DNA of 64,000 bases from Thauera terpenica 58Eu (GTDB lineage Bacteria > Pseudomonadota > Gammaproteobacteria > Burkholderiales > Rhodocyclaceae), in the NCBI RefSeq assembly GCF_000443165.1, contig NZ_ATJV01000092.1:62001-126000 (forward strand), in the 5' to 3' direction. Each line of letters begins with the position of its first letter. Positions within the stretch are counted from its first letter, which is position 1. The notes under the pieces were generated by a model that had not been told where the DNA came from, did no database searches, and was given only the letters and a program-made list of their open reading frames with translations. The position numbers and the translations under genes were made by a program. This document shows, piece by piece, positions 34,349 through 43,005 of the stretch.

Positions 34349-36493
34349 TCACCCCCGACGCCAGCCATGGAAGCGCTCTACCCAGGCCAGCAATCTCTGC
34401 GGCGCATGCGCCTTCTTCCAGTTGCCCGCGACGTACTTGTTGGCCTCGGCCAGCGTGGGGTAGATGTGGATGGTGCCGAGGATCTTGTTGAGCCCGATGC
34501 CGTGCTTCATCGCCAGCACGTATTCGGCGATCAGGTCAGCGGCGTGTTCGCCAACGAGGGTCACGCCGAGAATCTTGTCCTTGCCGGGCACGGTCAGCAC
34601 CTTGATGAAGCCATGTGCCTCGCTGTCGGCAATCGCGCGGTCAAGCTCGTCGATGCCGTAGGTCGTCACTTCGTAGGGAATGTCTTTTTCCTTCGCTTCC
34701 AGTTCGTTCAGGCCAACGCGCGCGACCTCCGGCTCGACGAAGGTGGCCCACGGGATCACTGAGTAGTCGGCCTTGAATTTCTTGAAGGGATCAAACAGCG
34801 CGTTGACCGCGGCATACCAGGCCTGATGGGCGGCGGTATGGGTGAACTGGAAAGGACCGGCAACGTCGCCCGCGGCGTAGATGTTCGGATAGTTGGTCTG
34901 CAGAAATTCGTTGGTGTCCACGGTACGAGCGGTCGGAATGCCCAGTTCTTCCAGACCGAAGCCTGTGAGATTGGCGGCGCGGCCAACGGCCACGAGCACG
35001 GCATCGAAGGCAATCCGCACATCCTGTCCTTCGTGTTCAGCAATCAGGATCTTCTCGCCCTTGTCGATGATGAACTGCTTGGCGCGGTGATTGAGCAGTA
35101 CCCCGATCCCTTCCGCACGGAAGCGTTGGGTGACCAGTTCGGAAACTTCCGGGTCTTCTCGAATCAGGATGCGCGGCGCCATTTCCACCTGCGTGACCTT
35201 GGCGCCGAGACGTGCAAACGCCTGGGTCAGTTCCGCACCAATCGGACCCCCGCCCAGGACCACCAGGCGCTTGGGCAGCTCGCGCAAATCCCACACATCG
35301 TCCGAGGTCAGATAGCCGACTTCTTCGATACCGGGGATGGGTGGCACGAAGGGCCGTGCGCCGGTCGCGATCACGATGCTGCGCGTGGTCAGGCGCTGGA
35401 TGTTGCCGCCTTCCTGGGTGATGTCGACCTCCCAGGGCGAGACGATTTTCGCGCTGCCGTGCACCACATCAACACCCAGTTCGGTGTAACGCTCGGCCGA
35501 ATCATGGGGTTCGACGGTCTTGATCACCGCCTGTACGCGCTCCATGACATCGGAGAACGCGTACTGGACGCTGGCTGAGGCGATGCCGAATTCCTGCGAG
35601 CGGGTGACATGCGACAGGAACTTGGCCGAGCGAATCAGTGCCTTCGAGGGGACACAGCCGGTGTTCAGGCAATCGCCACCCAGTATGTGCTTTTCGACCA
35701 GGGTGACCTTGGCCTTGACCGCGGCAGCGATGTAGGACGTGACCAGGCCGGCGCTACCGCCGCCGATGACGACGATGTTGCGCTCGAAGCGCGCCGGCTT
35801 TTTCCACTTGGCGAATACCTTGTTCATGCGCACGATCTCCACCAGCCTGCGCGCAATCAGCGGAAAGAAGCCGAGCAGGGCAAATGAGCCGAGCAGGCCT
35901 GGCGAGAGAATGCCGGACAGGGAGTCCAGCTTGGCCAGTTGCGTGCCGGCATTCACGTACACCACGGTGCCAGCCAGCATCCCGACCTGACTGGTCCAGT
36001 AGTAGACCTGTGTCTTCATGCCGGTGAGGCCGAACAGCAGGTTCACCAGGAAGAAGGGAAAGGCCGGCACCAGTCGCAGGGTGAACAGATAGAAGGCGCC
36101 TTCGCGCTTCACGCCCTCGTCGATTGCCGCCAGGCGCTGACCAAAGCGCCGGCTCACCCAGTCGCGCAGCAGAAAACGCGACATCAGAAAGGCGAGGGTG
36201 GCGCCGATGCTGGAGGCGAAGGAGACAATCACCGTGCCCCACAGCAGCCCGAACATCGCACCACCGGCGAGCGTGAGCAAGGCCGCACCGGGAAAGGAGA
36301 GGGCGGTGACGATGACGTAGACGACAAAGTAGATCGCTACGCTGCTCAGCGGATTGTTTGCCTGAAAGGCCTCGATGGCGGCGTGTTGATCCTTGAGCGT
36401 CTGGAGATTGAGGTATTGCCCGAGATCGAAGGCGAAGAAGGCGGCGATCGCCAGTCCGATCGTCGTCATCAAGGCCAGCTTGCGAAACGGCAT
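34349..36493 (-). CDS. Fusion of TVP38/DedA-type membrane domain with flavin disulfide oxidoreductase
   Basis: 714 residues from MPFRKLAL at 36493, which has a GGAG ribosome-binding site; 36547 is an alternative. Residues 1-230 are a SNARE-associated/TVP38 membrane domain (LSFPGAALLTLAGGAMFGL and LVPAFPFFLVNLLFGL). From about residue 238 a complete class I pyridine nucleotide-disulfide oxidoreductase follows: VVIGGGSAGLVTSY, redox pair GGDCLNTGCVPSKALI, NAD motif LVVLGGGPIGAELTQ, FAD motif IYAAGDVAG, and the HIYPTLAEA His-Glu site. It lacks the N-terminal heavy-metal domain and C-terminal Cys pair of mercuric reductase. It may link membrane quinone or lipid processes to thiol redox; the substrate is unknown. 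Confidence 0.88.
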   Translation of the reverse strand: MPFRKLALMTTIGLAIAAFFAFDLGQYLNLQTLKDQHAAIEAFQANNPLSSVAIYFVVYVIVTALSFPGAALLTLAGGAMFGLLWGTVIVSFASSIGATLAFLMSRFLLRDWVSRRFGQRLAAIDEGVKREGAFYLFTLRLVPAFPFFLVNLLFGLTGMKTQVYYWTSQVGMLAGTVVYVNAGTQLAKLDSLSGILSPGLLGSFALLGFFPLIARRLVEIVRMNKVFAKWKKPARFERNIVVIGGGSAGLVTSYIAAAVKAKVTLVEKHILGGDCLNTGCVPSKALIRSAKFLSHVTRSQEFGIASASVQYAFSDVMERVQAVIKTVEPHDSAERYTELGVDVVHGSAKIVSPWEVDITQEGGNIQRLTTRSIVIATGARPFVPPIPGIEEVGYLTSDDVWDLRELPKRLVVLGGGPIGAELTQAFARLGAKVTQVEMAPRILIREDPEVSELVTQRFRAEGIGVLLNHRAKQFIIDKGEKILIAEHEGQDVRIAFDAVLVAVGRAANLTGFGLEELGIPTARTVDTNEFLQTNYPNIYAAGDVAGPFQFTHTAAHQAWYAAVNALFDPFKKFKADYSVIPWATFVEPEVARVGLNELEAKEKDIPYEVTTYGIDELDRAIADSEAHGFIKVLTVPGKDKILGVTLVGEHAADLIAEYVLAMKHGIGLNKILGTIHIYPTLAEANKYVAGNWKKAHAPQRLLAWVERFHGWRRG

Positions 36494-36786
36494 GGAGTGC
36501 TCCGTGTGTTCTTGCAACCAGGGCTGAAGGATTGCCGGCGTGTTCATGGGTCGAGCAGAAAGCCGATTTCTTGGATCGGTCTTCACGATTGCCTTGGGCA
36601 GCGGCGAGCGGAGGCGTGTATCCACGCCTGATCGCCGACTTGCGCCCAGCGCGCGCACCGTCGAGCGGCTGCGACCGATGATATTGCACGGGTCAAAGGC
36701 GTTCTGAAGCCAGAAACCCGTGCAATACTTGCCAGCACGCGCTTGAACTTTCCATCTGATTCATTTCCTATCCGTCCATCCGGCTC

Positions 36787-37500
36787 ATGAAGATATTTGC
36801 GCTGCTGCCCTGGATCGACTGGCTGGCGCTGGTCGCTTTTCTGGCCTTGTGGGTGGGCTACGGGCGCTTCTCTCGCGAACTCGGCAAACGCCGCCCCTCG
36901 CTCGCCTCCACCACCGACCGCTACCGTGTCTACTGGATGCGTGAGGCCGCTGCGCGCGACCCGCGCATGCTTGACGGCCTGATCAATCAGGCGCTGTCAC
37001 AAACACCTTCGTTTTTTTCCTCGACCTCGATCCTGGTGATCGGTGGCCTTTTTGCGCTGCTCGGCACGGCCGACAAGGCCACCGAGATCGTCAGCGAAAT
37101 ACCCTTTGCCCAGGCCACCAGTTCCTTCATTTTCGAGTTCAAGGTTCTGGTGCTGATCGGCATCTTTGTGTTCGCATTCTTTCGCTTTTCCTGGTGCATG
37201 CGCCAATACACCATCGTGGCGCTGGTGATCGGTGCCATGCCACCCCCGGGCGACTTCGTGTCGGGGAAATTCGATTTGCGCACCTACGCCGATCGCGCCG
37301 CCGAGATGGTCAAGGCCGCCGCCGAGAGCTTCCATGACGGGCTGCGGGCCTACTATTTTTCATTTGCGGCCATGGCCTGGTTTCTCTCACCCCTGGCCAT
37401 GCTGGTTGCGTCCCTGGTCGTGGTGGTGGTGCTTTACGGTCGGGAGTTTCACGGCGATGTGCTCAAGATCCTGGGCGAAGACAAGAAGCCGCTCGCCTGA
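36787..37500 (+). CDS. DUF599 family membrane protein
   Basis: 237 residues with four transmembrane helices (about 10-26, 80-98, 116-137 and 195-218). The motifs VYWMREAAARDPRMLDGL, TPSFFSSTSILVIGGL and FRFSWCMRQYTIVALVIGA are typical of DUF599. The function is unknown. It diverges from the DedA-flavoprotein fusion gene with about 290 bases between start codons. Confidence 0.8.
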   Translation: MKIFALLPWIDWLALVAFLALWVGYGRFSRELGKRRPSLASTTDRYRVYWMREAAARDPRMLDGLINQALSQTPSFFSSTSILVIGGLFALLGTADKATEIVSEIPFAQATSSFIFEFKVLVLIGIFVFAFFRFSWCMRQYTIVALVIGAMPPPGDFVSGKFDLRTYADRAAEMVKAAAESFHDGLRAYYFSFAAMAWFLSPLAMLVASLVVVVVLYGREFHGDVLKILGEDKKPLA

Positions 37501-37615
37501 GGCGATTCGCTTTCGACTCGGGCCACGCTGCTGTCTGTGTCAAGGGCATCTCTGCGGAGCAGAGTTATCCGGGTATGGCTGAAATGGGGGCAGCTCACGT
37601 TGAGCCAGTGATCGC

Positions 37616-38251
37616 TCAGTTTTTCTCTTGCCATACCTGCTTGACGCGCGCATCACGGCCGCAACTCGTCCGGTAGTAGCCATAGCGCAGCGGGTTTTTC
37701 TTGTAATAGTCCTGGTGGTATTCCTCCGCCGGCCAGAAGGTGGTGGCGGGCAGCACTTCGGTGTGGATCACCGGGAAGCGCGCGCTTTTCAGCAAGGCGT
37801 CGCGGCTGGCTTCGGCAACTTTCTGCTCGACTTCGCCCTGCCAGTAGATGCCGCTGCGGTACTGGCTGCCGACATCGCAGAACTGGCGGTCCTTGACCGT
37901 GGGGTCGATGTGGCGCCAGAAATACTCGACCAGTTGCGCGTAGCTGACTCTGTTCGGGTCATAGAAGACGCGCACAGCCTCGGTATGGCCTGTGCTGCCG
38001 GCGCTGACCGTTTCGTAAGTCGGGTTGGGGGTTTTTCCGGCGGTATAGCCCGATTCAGCCTCGATCACGCCCGGGAGCTTTTCGAAGTCGGCTTCGATGC
38101 ACCAGAAACAGCCGCCGGCAAAGATGGCGCTGGCCTTGGCGGTGTTCGAATCGGTAGTTGGGTTGGCGGCAGGGTCGGCGGCAGGCGCCAGAAAACTCGC
38201 AGCGCACAGCCCCATTGCCACGCTCAAACGGGAAAAGTGAGCAGTTTTCAT
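37616..38251 (-). CDS. msrA: Peptide methionine sulfoxide reductase MsrA, exported
   Basis: 211 residues. An N-terminal signal-peptide-like stretch (LSVAMGLCAASFLAPAAD) is followed by the catalytic GCFWCIEADFEKLPGV and HTEAVRVFYDP. A C-terminal Cys (RTSCGRD) could resolve the disulfide. It reduces the S epimer of methionine sulfoxide in periplasmic proteins. The start overlaps the msrB stop by ATGA, giving an msrB-msrA operon that covers both epimers outside the cytoplasm. Confidence 0.92.
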   Translation of the reverse strand: MKTAHFSRLSVAMGLCAASFLAPAADPAANPTTDSNTAKASAIFAGGCFWCIEADFEKLPGVIEAESGYTAGKTPNPTYETVSAGSTGHTEAVRVFYDPNRVSYAQLVEYFWRHIDPTVKDRQFCDVGSQYRSGIYWQGEVEQKVAEASRDALLKSARFPVIHTEVLPATTFWPAEEYHQDYYKKNPLRYGYYRTSCGRDARVKQVWQEKN

Positions 38252-38745
38252 GTTCTTAAGGCCGGTAGTGCATCGCCCTCAAGGACGAACTTCAGGGCAA
38301 CACCATTGTTGCAGTAGCGCTTTCCAGTGGGCTTGGGGCCGTCGTTGAAGATATGGCCCTGATGCCCGCCGCAGTGCGCGCAGTGATACTCGGTGCGCGG
38401 GTAGATGAGCTTGAAGTCGGTCGAGGTGCCGACCGCATCAGGCAGAGGCTGCCAGAAGCTGGGCCAGCCGGTGCCGCTGTCGTACTTGTGGGCGCTGTCG
38501 AACAGCGGCTGATTGCAAGCCGCACAGATGAAGGTGCCGGTGCGCTTTTCGGCATCCAGCGGGCTGCTGCCGGCGCGCTCGGTGGCCTCTTCAAAGAGCA
38601 CGGCGTAAGCCTCAGGCGCCAGCAAACGCTTCCATTCCGCCCGGCTCTTGTTCAACGGAAAAGTGCCGGCCGCGGTGGCGCGCAAGGGCAGGGCGCTGGC
38701 GGCAATCAGCCCGGACATGCGGGCAATCCAGTGGCGGCGGTTCAT
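38248..38745 (-). CDS. msrB: Peptide methionine sulfoxide reductase MsrB, exported
   Basis: 165 residues from MNRRHWIARM at 38745. The leader has an RR pair and a short hydrophobic stretch ending ATAAG, possibly Tat-dependent. Zinc Cys pairs CAAC and CAHC, the GGHQGHIFNDGP block and the catalytic Cys in RYCNNGVALKF are present. It reduces the R epimer of methionine sulfoxide. Translationally coupled to msrA. The longer in-frame extension is rejected because it lacks a ribosome-binding site and would bury the export signal. Confidence 0.92.
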   Translation of the reverse strand: MNRRHWIARMSGLIAASALPLRATAAGTFPLNKSRAEWKRLLAPEAYAVLFEEATERAGSSPLDAEKRTGTFICAACNQPLFDSAHKYDSGTGWPSFWQPLPDAVGTSTDFKLIYPRTEYHCAHCGGHQGHIFNDGPKPTGKRYCNNGVALKFVLEGDALPALRT

Positions 38746-38877
38746 GATCTCTCCTCTTGTTCTTGATGCAGGTATGGAGTGGGTTTGCAATGAATCGTTT
38801 CCCTTGCAGGAAAAATACTGAACGCCCGGCGCCTGGCCGGACGATGGCGCTCTTTTTGGCAGCAACTGCCGCGTCGA

Positions 38878-39495
38878 CTACAGCACGTAACGCAGGATCG
38901 TCACATAGTGGGCTGCGCTGCCGGCGATCACGAACAGATGCCAGATGCCATGAGCGTGGCGCAGGCGGGTGTCGAGCACATAGAAGATGATGCCCACCGT
39001 ATACAGCAGTCCGCCCGCCACCAGCCACGCAAAACCGATCGTCCCCAAGCTGTCCTGCAGCGGACCCAGCGCTGCCAGCGCCGCCCAGCCCATCAGCACG
39101 TAGATCACCACCGAGAGGATGCGTGCGCCATCCTTCAGCCACAGTTCCTGCAGGCTGCCAAGCAGCGCCAGCCCCCATACCGCGCCAAACAGCGACCAGC
39201 CCCAGACGCCGCGCAGGGTGACCAGACAGAACGGGGTGTAGCTGCCGGCGATGAGCAGATAGATGCTGTGGTGGTCGAACTCGCGCAGGACATTCTTCGC
39301 CCGCCCGCGCACGCTGTGGTAAAGGGTCGAGAAGCTGTAGAGCAGGACCAGGGTCAGGCCGTAGATCGAGACGCTCACCACTTTCCAGGGATCGCCCACC
39401 AGCGCCGCCTGCACGATGAGGACGACGCCCCCCGCGAGCGCCAGCACCGCTCCGACCAGGTGCGTCCAGGCGTTGAACCTTTCTCCGTAATACAT
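38878..39495 (-). CDS. Hemolysin III family (PAQR-like) membrane protein
   Basis: 205 residues from MYYGERFN at 39495. Seven transmembrane helices. The family signatures YSFSTLYHSV, DHHSIYLLIAGSYTP and HGIWHLFVIAGSAAHY contain the conserved Ser, Asp and His residues of the zinc-dependent PAQR/alkaline-ceramidase superfamily. The cellular role in bacteria is unsettled (lipid hydrolysis or membrane homeostasis). It appears monocistronic. Confidence 0.87.
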   Translation of the reverse strand: MYYGERFNAWTHLVGAVLALAGGVVLIVQAALVGDPWKVVSVSIYGLTLVLLYSFSTLYHSVRGRAKNVLREFDHHSIYLLIAGSYTPFCLVTLRGVWGWSLFGAVWGLALLGSLQELWLKDGARILSVVIYVLMGWAALAALGPLQDSLGTIGFAWLVAGGLLYTVGIIFYVLDTRLRHAHGIWHLFVIAGSAAHYVTILRYVL

Positions 39496-40018
39496 CGACC
39501 AGCACCTTCCCTCGGTTGAGCAGCAAGAAAGGCTTGGGACAGCCCGGCGCGGGCAGCGTTCCGAAGGCGGCATGAATGCGGTGCTTCATTGTGTCAGGGG
39601 AAATGCAACAGGGCTGGGGCAACTGCATCCAAGCCATGCACAGCGTGCGCGGTCCCATCAGCGCTGTAACGCCTTCCTGACGGCTTTCCTGGAGGGCAGT
39701 CTGATTGCGCGCAAGCTTGCGGCTACACTGCGCAGCGGCGCGTTTGTGCCCGTGTGCGCGTGAGTTGCACCGACCACCGTCGCGGCCCCACACTCACGCG
39801 CGGCAAGGAGCAAAGACGGGCGCATGGCGCCGCCACGCCATGCGCGCTGTATGCGCTCGGTGCCTCGCTGACGCGCTACAGCCTGGGCAGCAATCTGCGC
39901 GAGCCGGCGCTGTTGGTCGCGCTGAAGATGATGGCGCAGCCCCTGCTGATGTGGCTGCTGTTTTTGTTACGACCCTGAGGGCGGCAGTGCGGTGCTTGGC
40001 GATTCTTGGCCGACGGGT
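39496..40018. other. 523-base stretch with no intact gene
   Basis: Upstream region of the hemolysin III gene on one side and the end of the CopD-like gene on the other. Its only recognisable content is a remnant of an auxin-efflux-carrier-type permease near 39850-39978. Short frames at 39572-39763 show no domain, composition or ribosome-binding site that supports a gene. Confidence 0.6.
39850..39978 (+). pseudogene. Remnant of an AEC-family (auxin efflux carrier-like) permease
   Basis: A plus-strand frame reads TPCALYALGASLTRYSL, then EPALLVALKMMAQPLLMWLL. This matches the pattern of the second half of AEC permeases (small-residue GASL helix, then a Lys-x(4)-Pro-Leu helix). There is no plausible N-terminal half upstream and the frame stops at 39978, after which a shifted frame (AAVRCLAILG) still looks like the next helix. 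It is a degraded fragment; the family call is from pattern memory. Confidence 0.45.
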
Positions 40019-40495
40019 TCAACTCGTCCACGGCATCAGCGTCACCAGCAAGATCAGCACGCCCAGGCCGAGGTTGATCGAGACCCATGTGCGGATCTGT
40101 GCCATGGCGGCCCCGCCGGCGGCCCACTCGGACGCCGCCACGGCGCGGCTGAATCGCTTGTAGAGCGCGAAGCGGATGTGCAGGAAGATCGCGACCATCA
40201 CCACGCCCAGCGTCGCCATGATGGTCCACGACAGCGGCATGTCGAAGCTGCCACCGGACTGCACCACCTCCCTGGCCACCCGGCCCAGCATCCAGACCCC
40301 GCTGGCCAGCGTCAGCAGCGCGGCGATGAGCACGGCGCGGAAGAAGCGCCCCAGCACATCGTGCATGAGTCGCAAGCGCACTGGAGGTTCGATCTGGGCG
40401 AGGGCGGGGCGCAGGAAGAAGTGTGCAAACACCATGCCGCCGATCCACACAATGATGGACAGCACATGCACCGTCTTGAGGGTCGCGTAGATCAT
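40019..40495 (-). CDS. CopD-domain-like integral membrane protein
   Basis: 158 residues, four transmembrane helices. The first helix carries KTVHVLSIIVWIGGMVFAHF, with the His and Trp residues typical of CopD/YebZ-like proteins, and a second His sits in FLHIRFALYKRF. The family is thought to bind copper or heme in the inner membrane, but many members are uncharacterised. No copper-binding partner (CopC) is adjacent. Confidence 0.75.
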   Translation of the reverse strand: MIYATLKTVHVLSIIVWIGGMVFAHFFLRPALAQIEPPVRLRLMHDVLGRFFRAVLIAALLTLASGVWMLGRVAREVVQSGGSFDMPLSWTIMATLGVVMVAIFLHIRFALYKRFSRAVAASEWAAGGAAMAQIRTWVSINLGLGVLILLVTLMPWTS

Positions 40496-40802
40496 CGAAA
40501 AGCCTATTCAAATACCTGATTGACAAGGGTGAGCAGCCCGGCCGGCAAGCCTGGGCCCTGAGGTGAAACCGTGGCGAGGGAGCGAGTCCAGTTTCAGCCT
40601 GTCCTCCTGAGTTCGACAGTTACGCACGCAAGTATCTGTTTTTGCAAGGGCGCACTTTCAAAAATGCCACCACAAGGGCGCCCACTGCGGCGCCAGCGCT
40701 GGCTCTTCGATTTTTACGGCATGAAGTCTCTCGGCCTGCTCGGTGCTGATTGTCGTCCCCGACTGCGCTGTCCCTGGTCACGGCTTCCACTCGCCGGGCG
40801 AC

Positions 40803-40950
40803 TCACGGAGACGAGGCTGTGCCGCCCCTCTCGGCCAGGCCATGCAGGGTATCACTCACGATCCGACCATCCACCAGATCGATCCGCGAGCGCTTGCGCC
40901 TGCTCCCGTGTCTTGGGGTGCATGCCCGGCAACGCGTTGCCCACCAAGGT
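40803..40950 (-). pseudogene. Frameshifted remnant of a MacB/LolD-type ABC ATPase C-terminus
   Basis: Minus-strand frames read HPKTREQAQALADR and then, after a one-base shift, RIDLVDGRIVSDTLHGLAE ending at a stop at 40803. Joined, they follow the usual ATPase tail pattern (TH-x-A-x-ADR-I-x-L-x-DGRIVSD). The rest of the ATPase, including both Walker motifs, is gone. The call is based on this short pattern only. Confidence 0.4.
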
Positions 40951-41073
40951 GGCGGTGGTGGAATAAAAGCAGGCGTTTGCGCGCTTGGTGTGGAAACACC
41001 CACAGCAGGCTTGCCGCCAGTACGGCGCCGACAAGGCATGAAGTAAGGCAGGGGCGAAACAGCAGGGAAAATC

Positions 41074-41103
41074 TTGCATTAAAAGAGACGATCAGTCTAA
41101 TAT
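41074..41103 (+). promoter_or_regulatory. acuR promoter with operator in the spacer
   Basis: TTGCAT (41074-41079) and TAATAT (41098-41103) are 18 bases apart. Between them lies GAGAC-GATCA-GTCTA (41085-41099), an inverted repeat of the TAGAC-N5-GTCTA type, ideally placed for repression. The predicted start of transcription is at or next to the acuR ATG, so the acuR message may be leaderless. Confidence 0.6.
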
Positions 41104-41110
41104 ATTTCCC

Positions 41111-41749
41111 ATGGAAGCAGAGCAGATCGTTGTCCGCAGACGTGGGCGCCCTCCCAAGCGGCCCGAACATTCGCTCGAGACGCGTGAACTGTTGTTGCGT
41201 GCCGGGCTTGAGGTGCTTACCGAGAAGGGCTTTTCATCCACGGGAATCGACGAAATTCTCAAGCGCGTGGGTGTGCCGAAGGGATCCTTCTACCATTACT
41301 TTGATAGCAAGGAAGCCTTCGGGGCCGCGCTGATCGAACGTTACGCGCGCTATTTCGCTTACAAGCTGGAGCGTCACTTCGGTGACTCGTCCAAGCAACC
41401 GCTCGCGCGCCTGTGGGCCTTTGTCGAAGATGCACGGACAGGCATGGCGCGGCACGAGTTTCGCCGAGGTTGTCTGATCGGCAACCTCGGTCAGGAAATG
41501 GCGGCCTTGCCCGAAAGTTATCGGGCGAGCCTCATCGCGGTGTTTCACGACTGGGAGTCGCGCTTGGCGCGCTGTCTTGAAGCGGCGCAGCACCGGGGGG
41601 AGATTCCCGCGTCGGTGGACTGTGAGCAGGCGGCCGCCTTCTTCTGGATCGGCTGGGAGGGTGCGGTCTTGCGGGCGAAGCTCGAGCGCAGCGCCAAACC
41701 TCTCGATGTCTTCGCGCTTGGGTTTTTCGCTGGGCTGCACAAGGCGTAA
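41111..41749 (+). CDS. acuR: TetR-family regulator AcuR
   Basis: 212 residues. After a basic arm ([12 protein letters not shown]) comes the TetR helix-turn-helix, with the recognition region [19 protein letters not shown]. The C-terminal ligand domain is of TetR_C_16-like type. The gene next to it is acuI, the arrangement of AcuR in Rhodobacter, where AcuR represses acrylate-metabolism genes and is released by acrylate. It has operator-like repeats ahead of both itself and acuI. No DMSP lyase gene is nearby, so the trigger here may be acrylate or a related electrophile from another source. Confidence 0.85.
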   Translation: MEAEQIVVRRRGRPPKRPEHSLETRELLLRAGLEVLTEKGFSSTGIDEILKRVGVPKGSFYHYFDSKEAFGAALIERYARYFAYKLERHFGDSSKQPLARLWAFVEDARTGMARHEFRRGCLIGNLGQEMAALPESYRASLIAVFHDWESRLARCLEAAQHRGEIPASVDCEQAAAFFWIGWEGAVLRAKLERSAKPLDVFALGFFAGLHKA

Positions 41750-41764
41750 TTTTTTCACTTCATG

Positions 41765-41779
41765 TAGACGAGCGGTCTA
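41765..41779 (+). promoter_or_regulatory. Operator ahead of acuI
   Basis: TAGAC-GAGCG-GTCTA, a perfect inverted repeat between acuR and acuI. It sits between weak promoter boxes TTCACT (41754-41759) and TCTAAA (41776-41781), and is followed by a strong AGGAGGAG ribosome-binding site. Confidence 0.65.
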
Positions 41780-41796
41780 AAAAGGAGGAGCAAAGC

Positions 41797-42780
41797 ATGT
41801 TCAAGGGAATTCTGATCGAGAAGGATGAAGCCGGTTATCGCGCCAGCGTCAAGGACATCGACGAAGGACAGTTGCCCGAGGGTGAGGTCACGGTCCGCGT
41901 CAGCCACTCGACGCTCAACTACAAGGACGGCCTTGCAATAACCGGCAAAGGGCCAGTGGTTCGCCGCTTTCCGATGGTGCCGGGGATCGACCTGGTGGGT
42001 ACCGTCGAGTCGAGTACTTCGCCCGACTGCAAGCCTGGCGACCGTGTGATCCTGAACGGCTGGGGCGTTGGCGAGGGGCATTGGGGCGGACTCGCGCAGA
42101 AGGCGCGTCTGAAGGGGGATTGGCTCGTGCCGCTGCCCGAGCAGTTTTCCCCGCAGCAGGCGATGGCGATCGGGACCGCCGGCTACACCGCAATGCTCTG
42201 CGTGCTCGCACTGGAGCGCCATGGCGTGACCCCGGCGCAGGGCGAAATCGTCGTCACCGGCGCAGCGGGCGGCGTGGGCAGCGTGGCCACTGCAGTGCTC
42301 GCAAAGCTCGGCTATACCGTGGTCGCAGTTAGCGGTCGTGCCGAGGAGACCGACTATCTCAAGCGCCTGGGCGCCAGCGAAGTGCTCAGCCGCGCACAGT
42401 TCGCGACACCGGGCAAGCCGCTGGGCAAGGAACGTTGGGCCGGCGCGGTCGATGTCGTCGGCAGCCACACCCTCGTGAATGTCTGCGCCACCACCAAGTA
42501 TCGGGGCGTCGTCACGGCGTGTGGGTTGGCCGGTGGAATGGACTTTCCGGCCACGGTTGCGCCCTTCATCCTGCGCGGGGTGACGCTTGTCGGCATCGAC
42601 AGCGTCATGTGCCCGCGTGCCGAGCGCCTCGAGGCCTGGCGTCGACTCGGCGCCGACCTCGACATCTCCAAGCTCGAAATGATCAGCACCGAAATCTCGT
42701 TGGGCGAGGCGATCCCGACGGCATCGAAGCTGATCAACGGCGAGATCCGCGGCCGCGTGATCGTGGACGTCAATCGCTGA
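41797..42780 (+). CDS. acuI: Acrylyl-CoA reductase (NADPH) AcuI
   Basis: 327 residues, zinc-free MDR of the YhdH/AcuI group. N-terminal [15 protein letters not shown] and [13 protein letters not shown]; nucleotide-binding [23 protein letters not shown]-terminal [16 protein letters not shown]. The enzyme reduces the toxic electrophile acryloyl-CoA to propionyl-CoA. It follows acuR by 47 bases with its own operator and an excellent ribosome-binding site. Confidence 0.93.
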   Translation: MFKGILIEKDEAGYRASVKDIDEGQLPEGEVTVRVSHSTLNYKDGLAITGKGPVVRRFPMVPGIDLVGTVESSTSPDCKPGDRVILNGWGVGEGHWGGLAQKARLKGDWLVPLPEQFSPQQAMAIGTAGYTAMLCVLALERHGVTPAQGEIVVTGAAGGVGSVATAVLAKLGYTVVAVSGRAEETDYLKRLGASEVLSRAQFATPGKPLGKERWAGAVDVVGSHTLVNVCATTKYRGVVTACGLAGGMDFPATVAPFILRGVTLVGIDSVMCPRAERLEAWRRLGADLDISKLEMISTEISLGEAIPTASKLINGEIRGRVIVDVNR

Positions 42781-42794
42781 TCCAAGCAGGACAA

Positions 42795-42817
42795 TGCACA
42801 GCCGACGCGGCTGTGCA
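42795..42817. terminator. Hairpin downstream of acuI
   Basis: TGCACAGCCG (42795-42804) and CGGCTGTGCA (42808-42817) form a perfect 10-bp stem with a 3-base loop, 15 bases after the acuI stop. No T-run. It lies between convergent acuI and atpG. The following 190 bases to 43005 show no gene. Confidence 0.55.
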
Positions 42818-43005
42818 GCTCCCCTGCGGGCGGCAAGGTCGTGCAATCCGGTGACAAGGTGGTTTGCGAACTGCGTGACTGGGAGCCCTGATTCGGTCAA
42901 GGGGTGGGGCGGCGGCCGCAAAGGCACGGCAGCGGCGCAAGTTACATCAATCACGATGGACGCTGCTCACTCCGAGCGCGCCCCCTGCCCGGTAAGGCTC
43001 TCGCC

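Larger units (their letters stand above)
40496..41110. other. 615-base stretch with decayed sequence and the acuR promoter
   Basis: No intact gene is supported. It includes a frameshifted remnant of an ABC-transporter ATPase tail on the minus strand (about 40803-40950) and, at its right end, the acuR promoter-operator (41074-41103). Plus-strand frames of 131 and 98 codons here lack ribosome-binding sites and any domain pattern. Confidence 0.6.

Noticed and set aside
34349-36493. Annotation as mercuric reductase (merA)
   Set aside because: No heavy-metal-associated domain, no C-terminal Cys pair, no mer neighbours; instead a TVP38-type membrane domain is fused at the N-terminus.
40743-41333. 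196-codon plus-strand frame overlapping acuR
   Set aside because: Overlaps the acuR promoter and the coding start in another frame; acuR has an unmistakable TetR domain.
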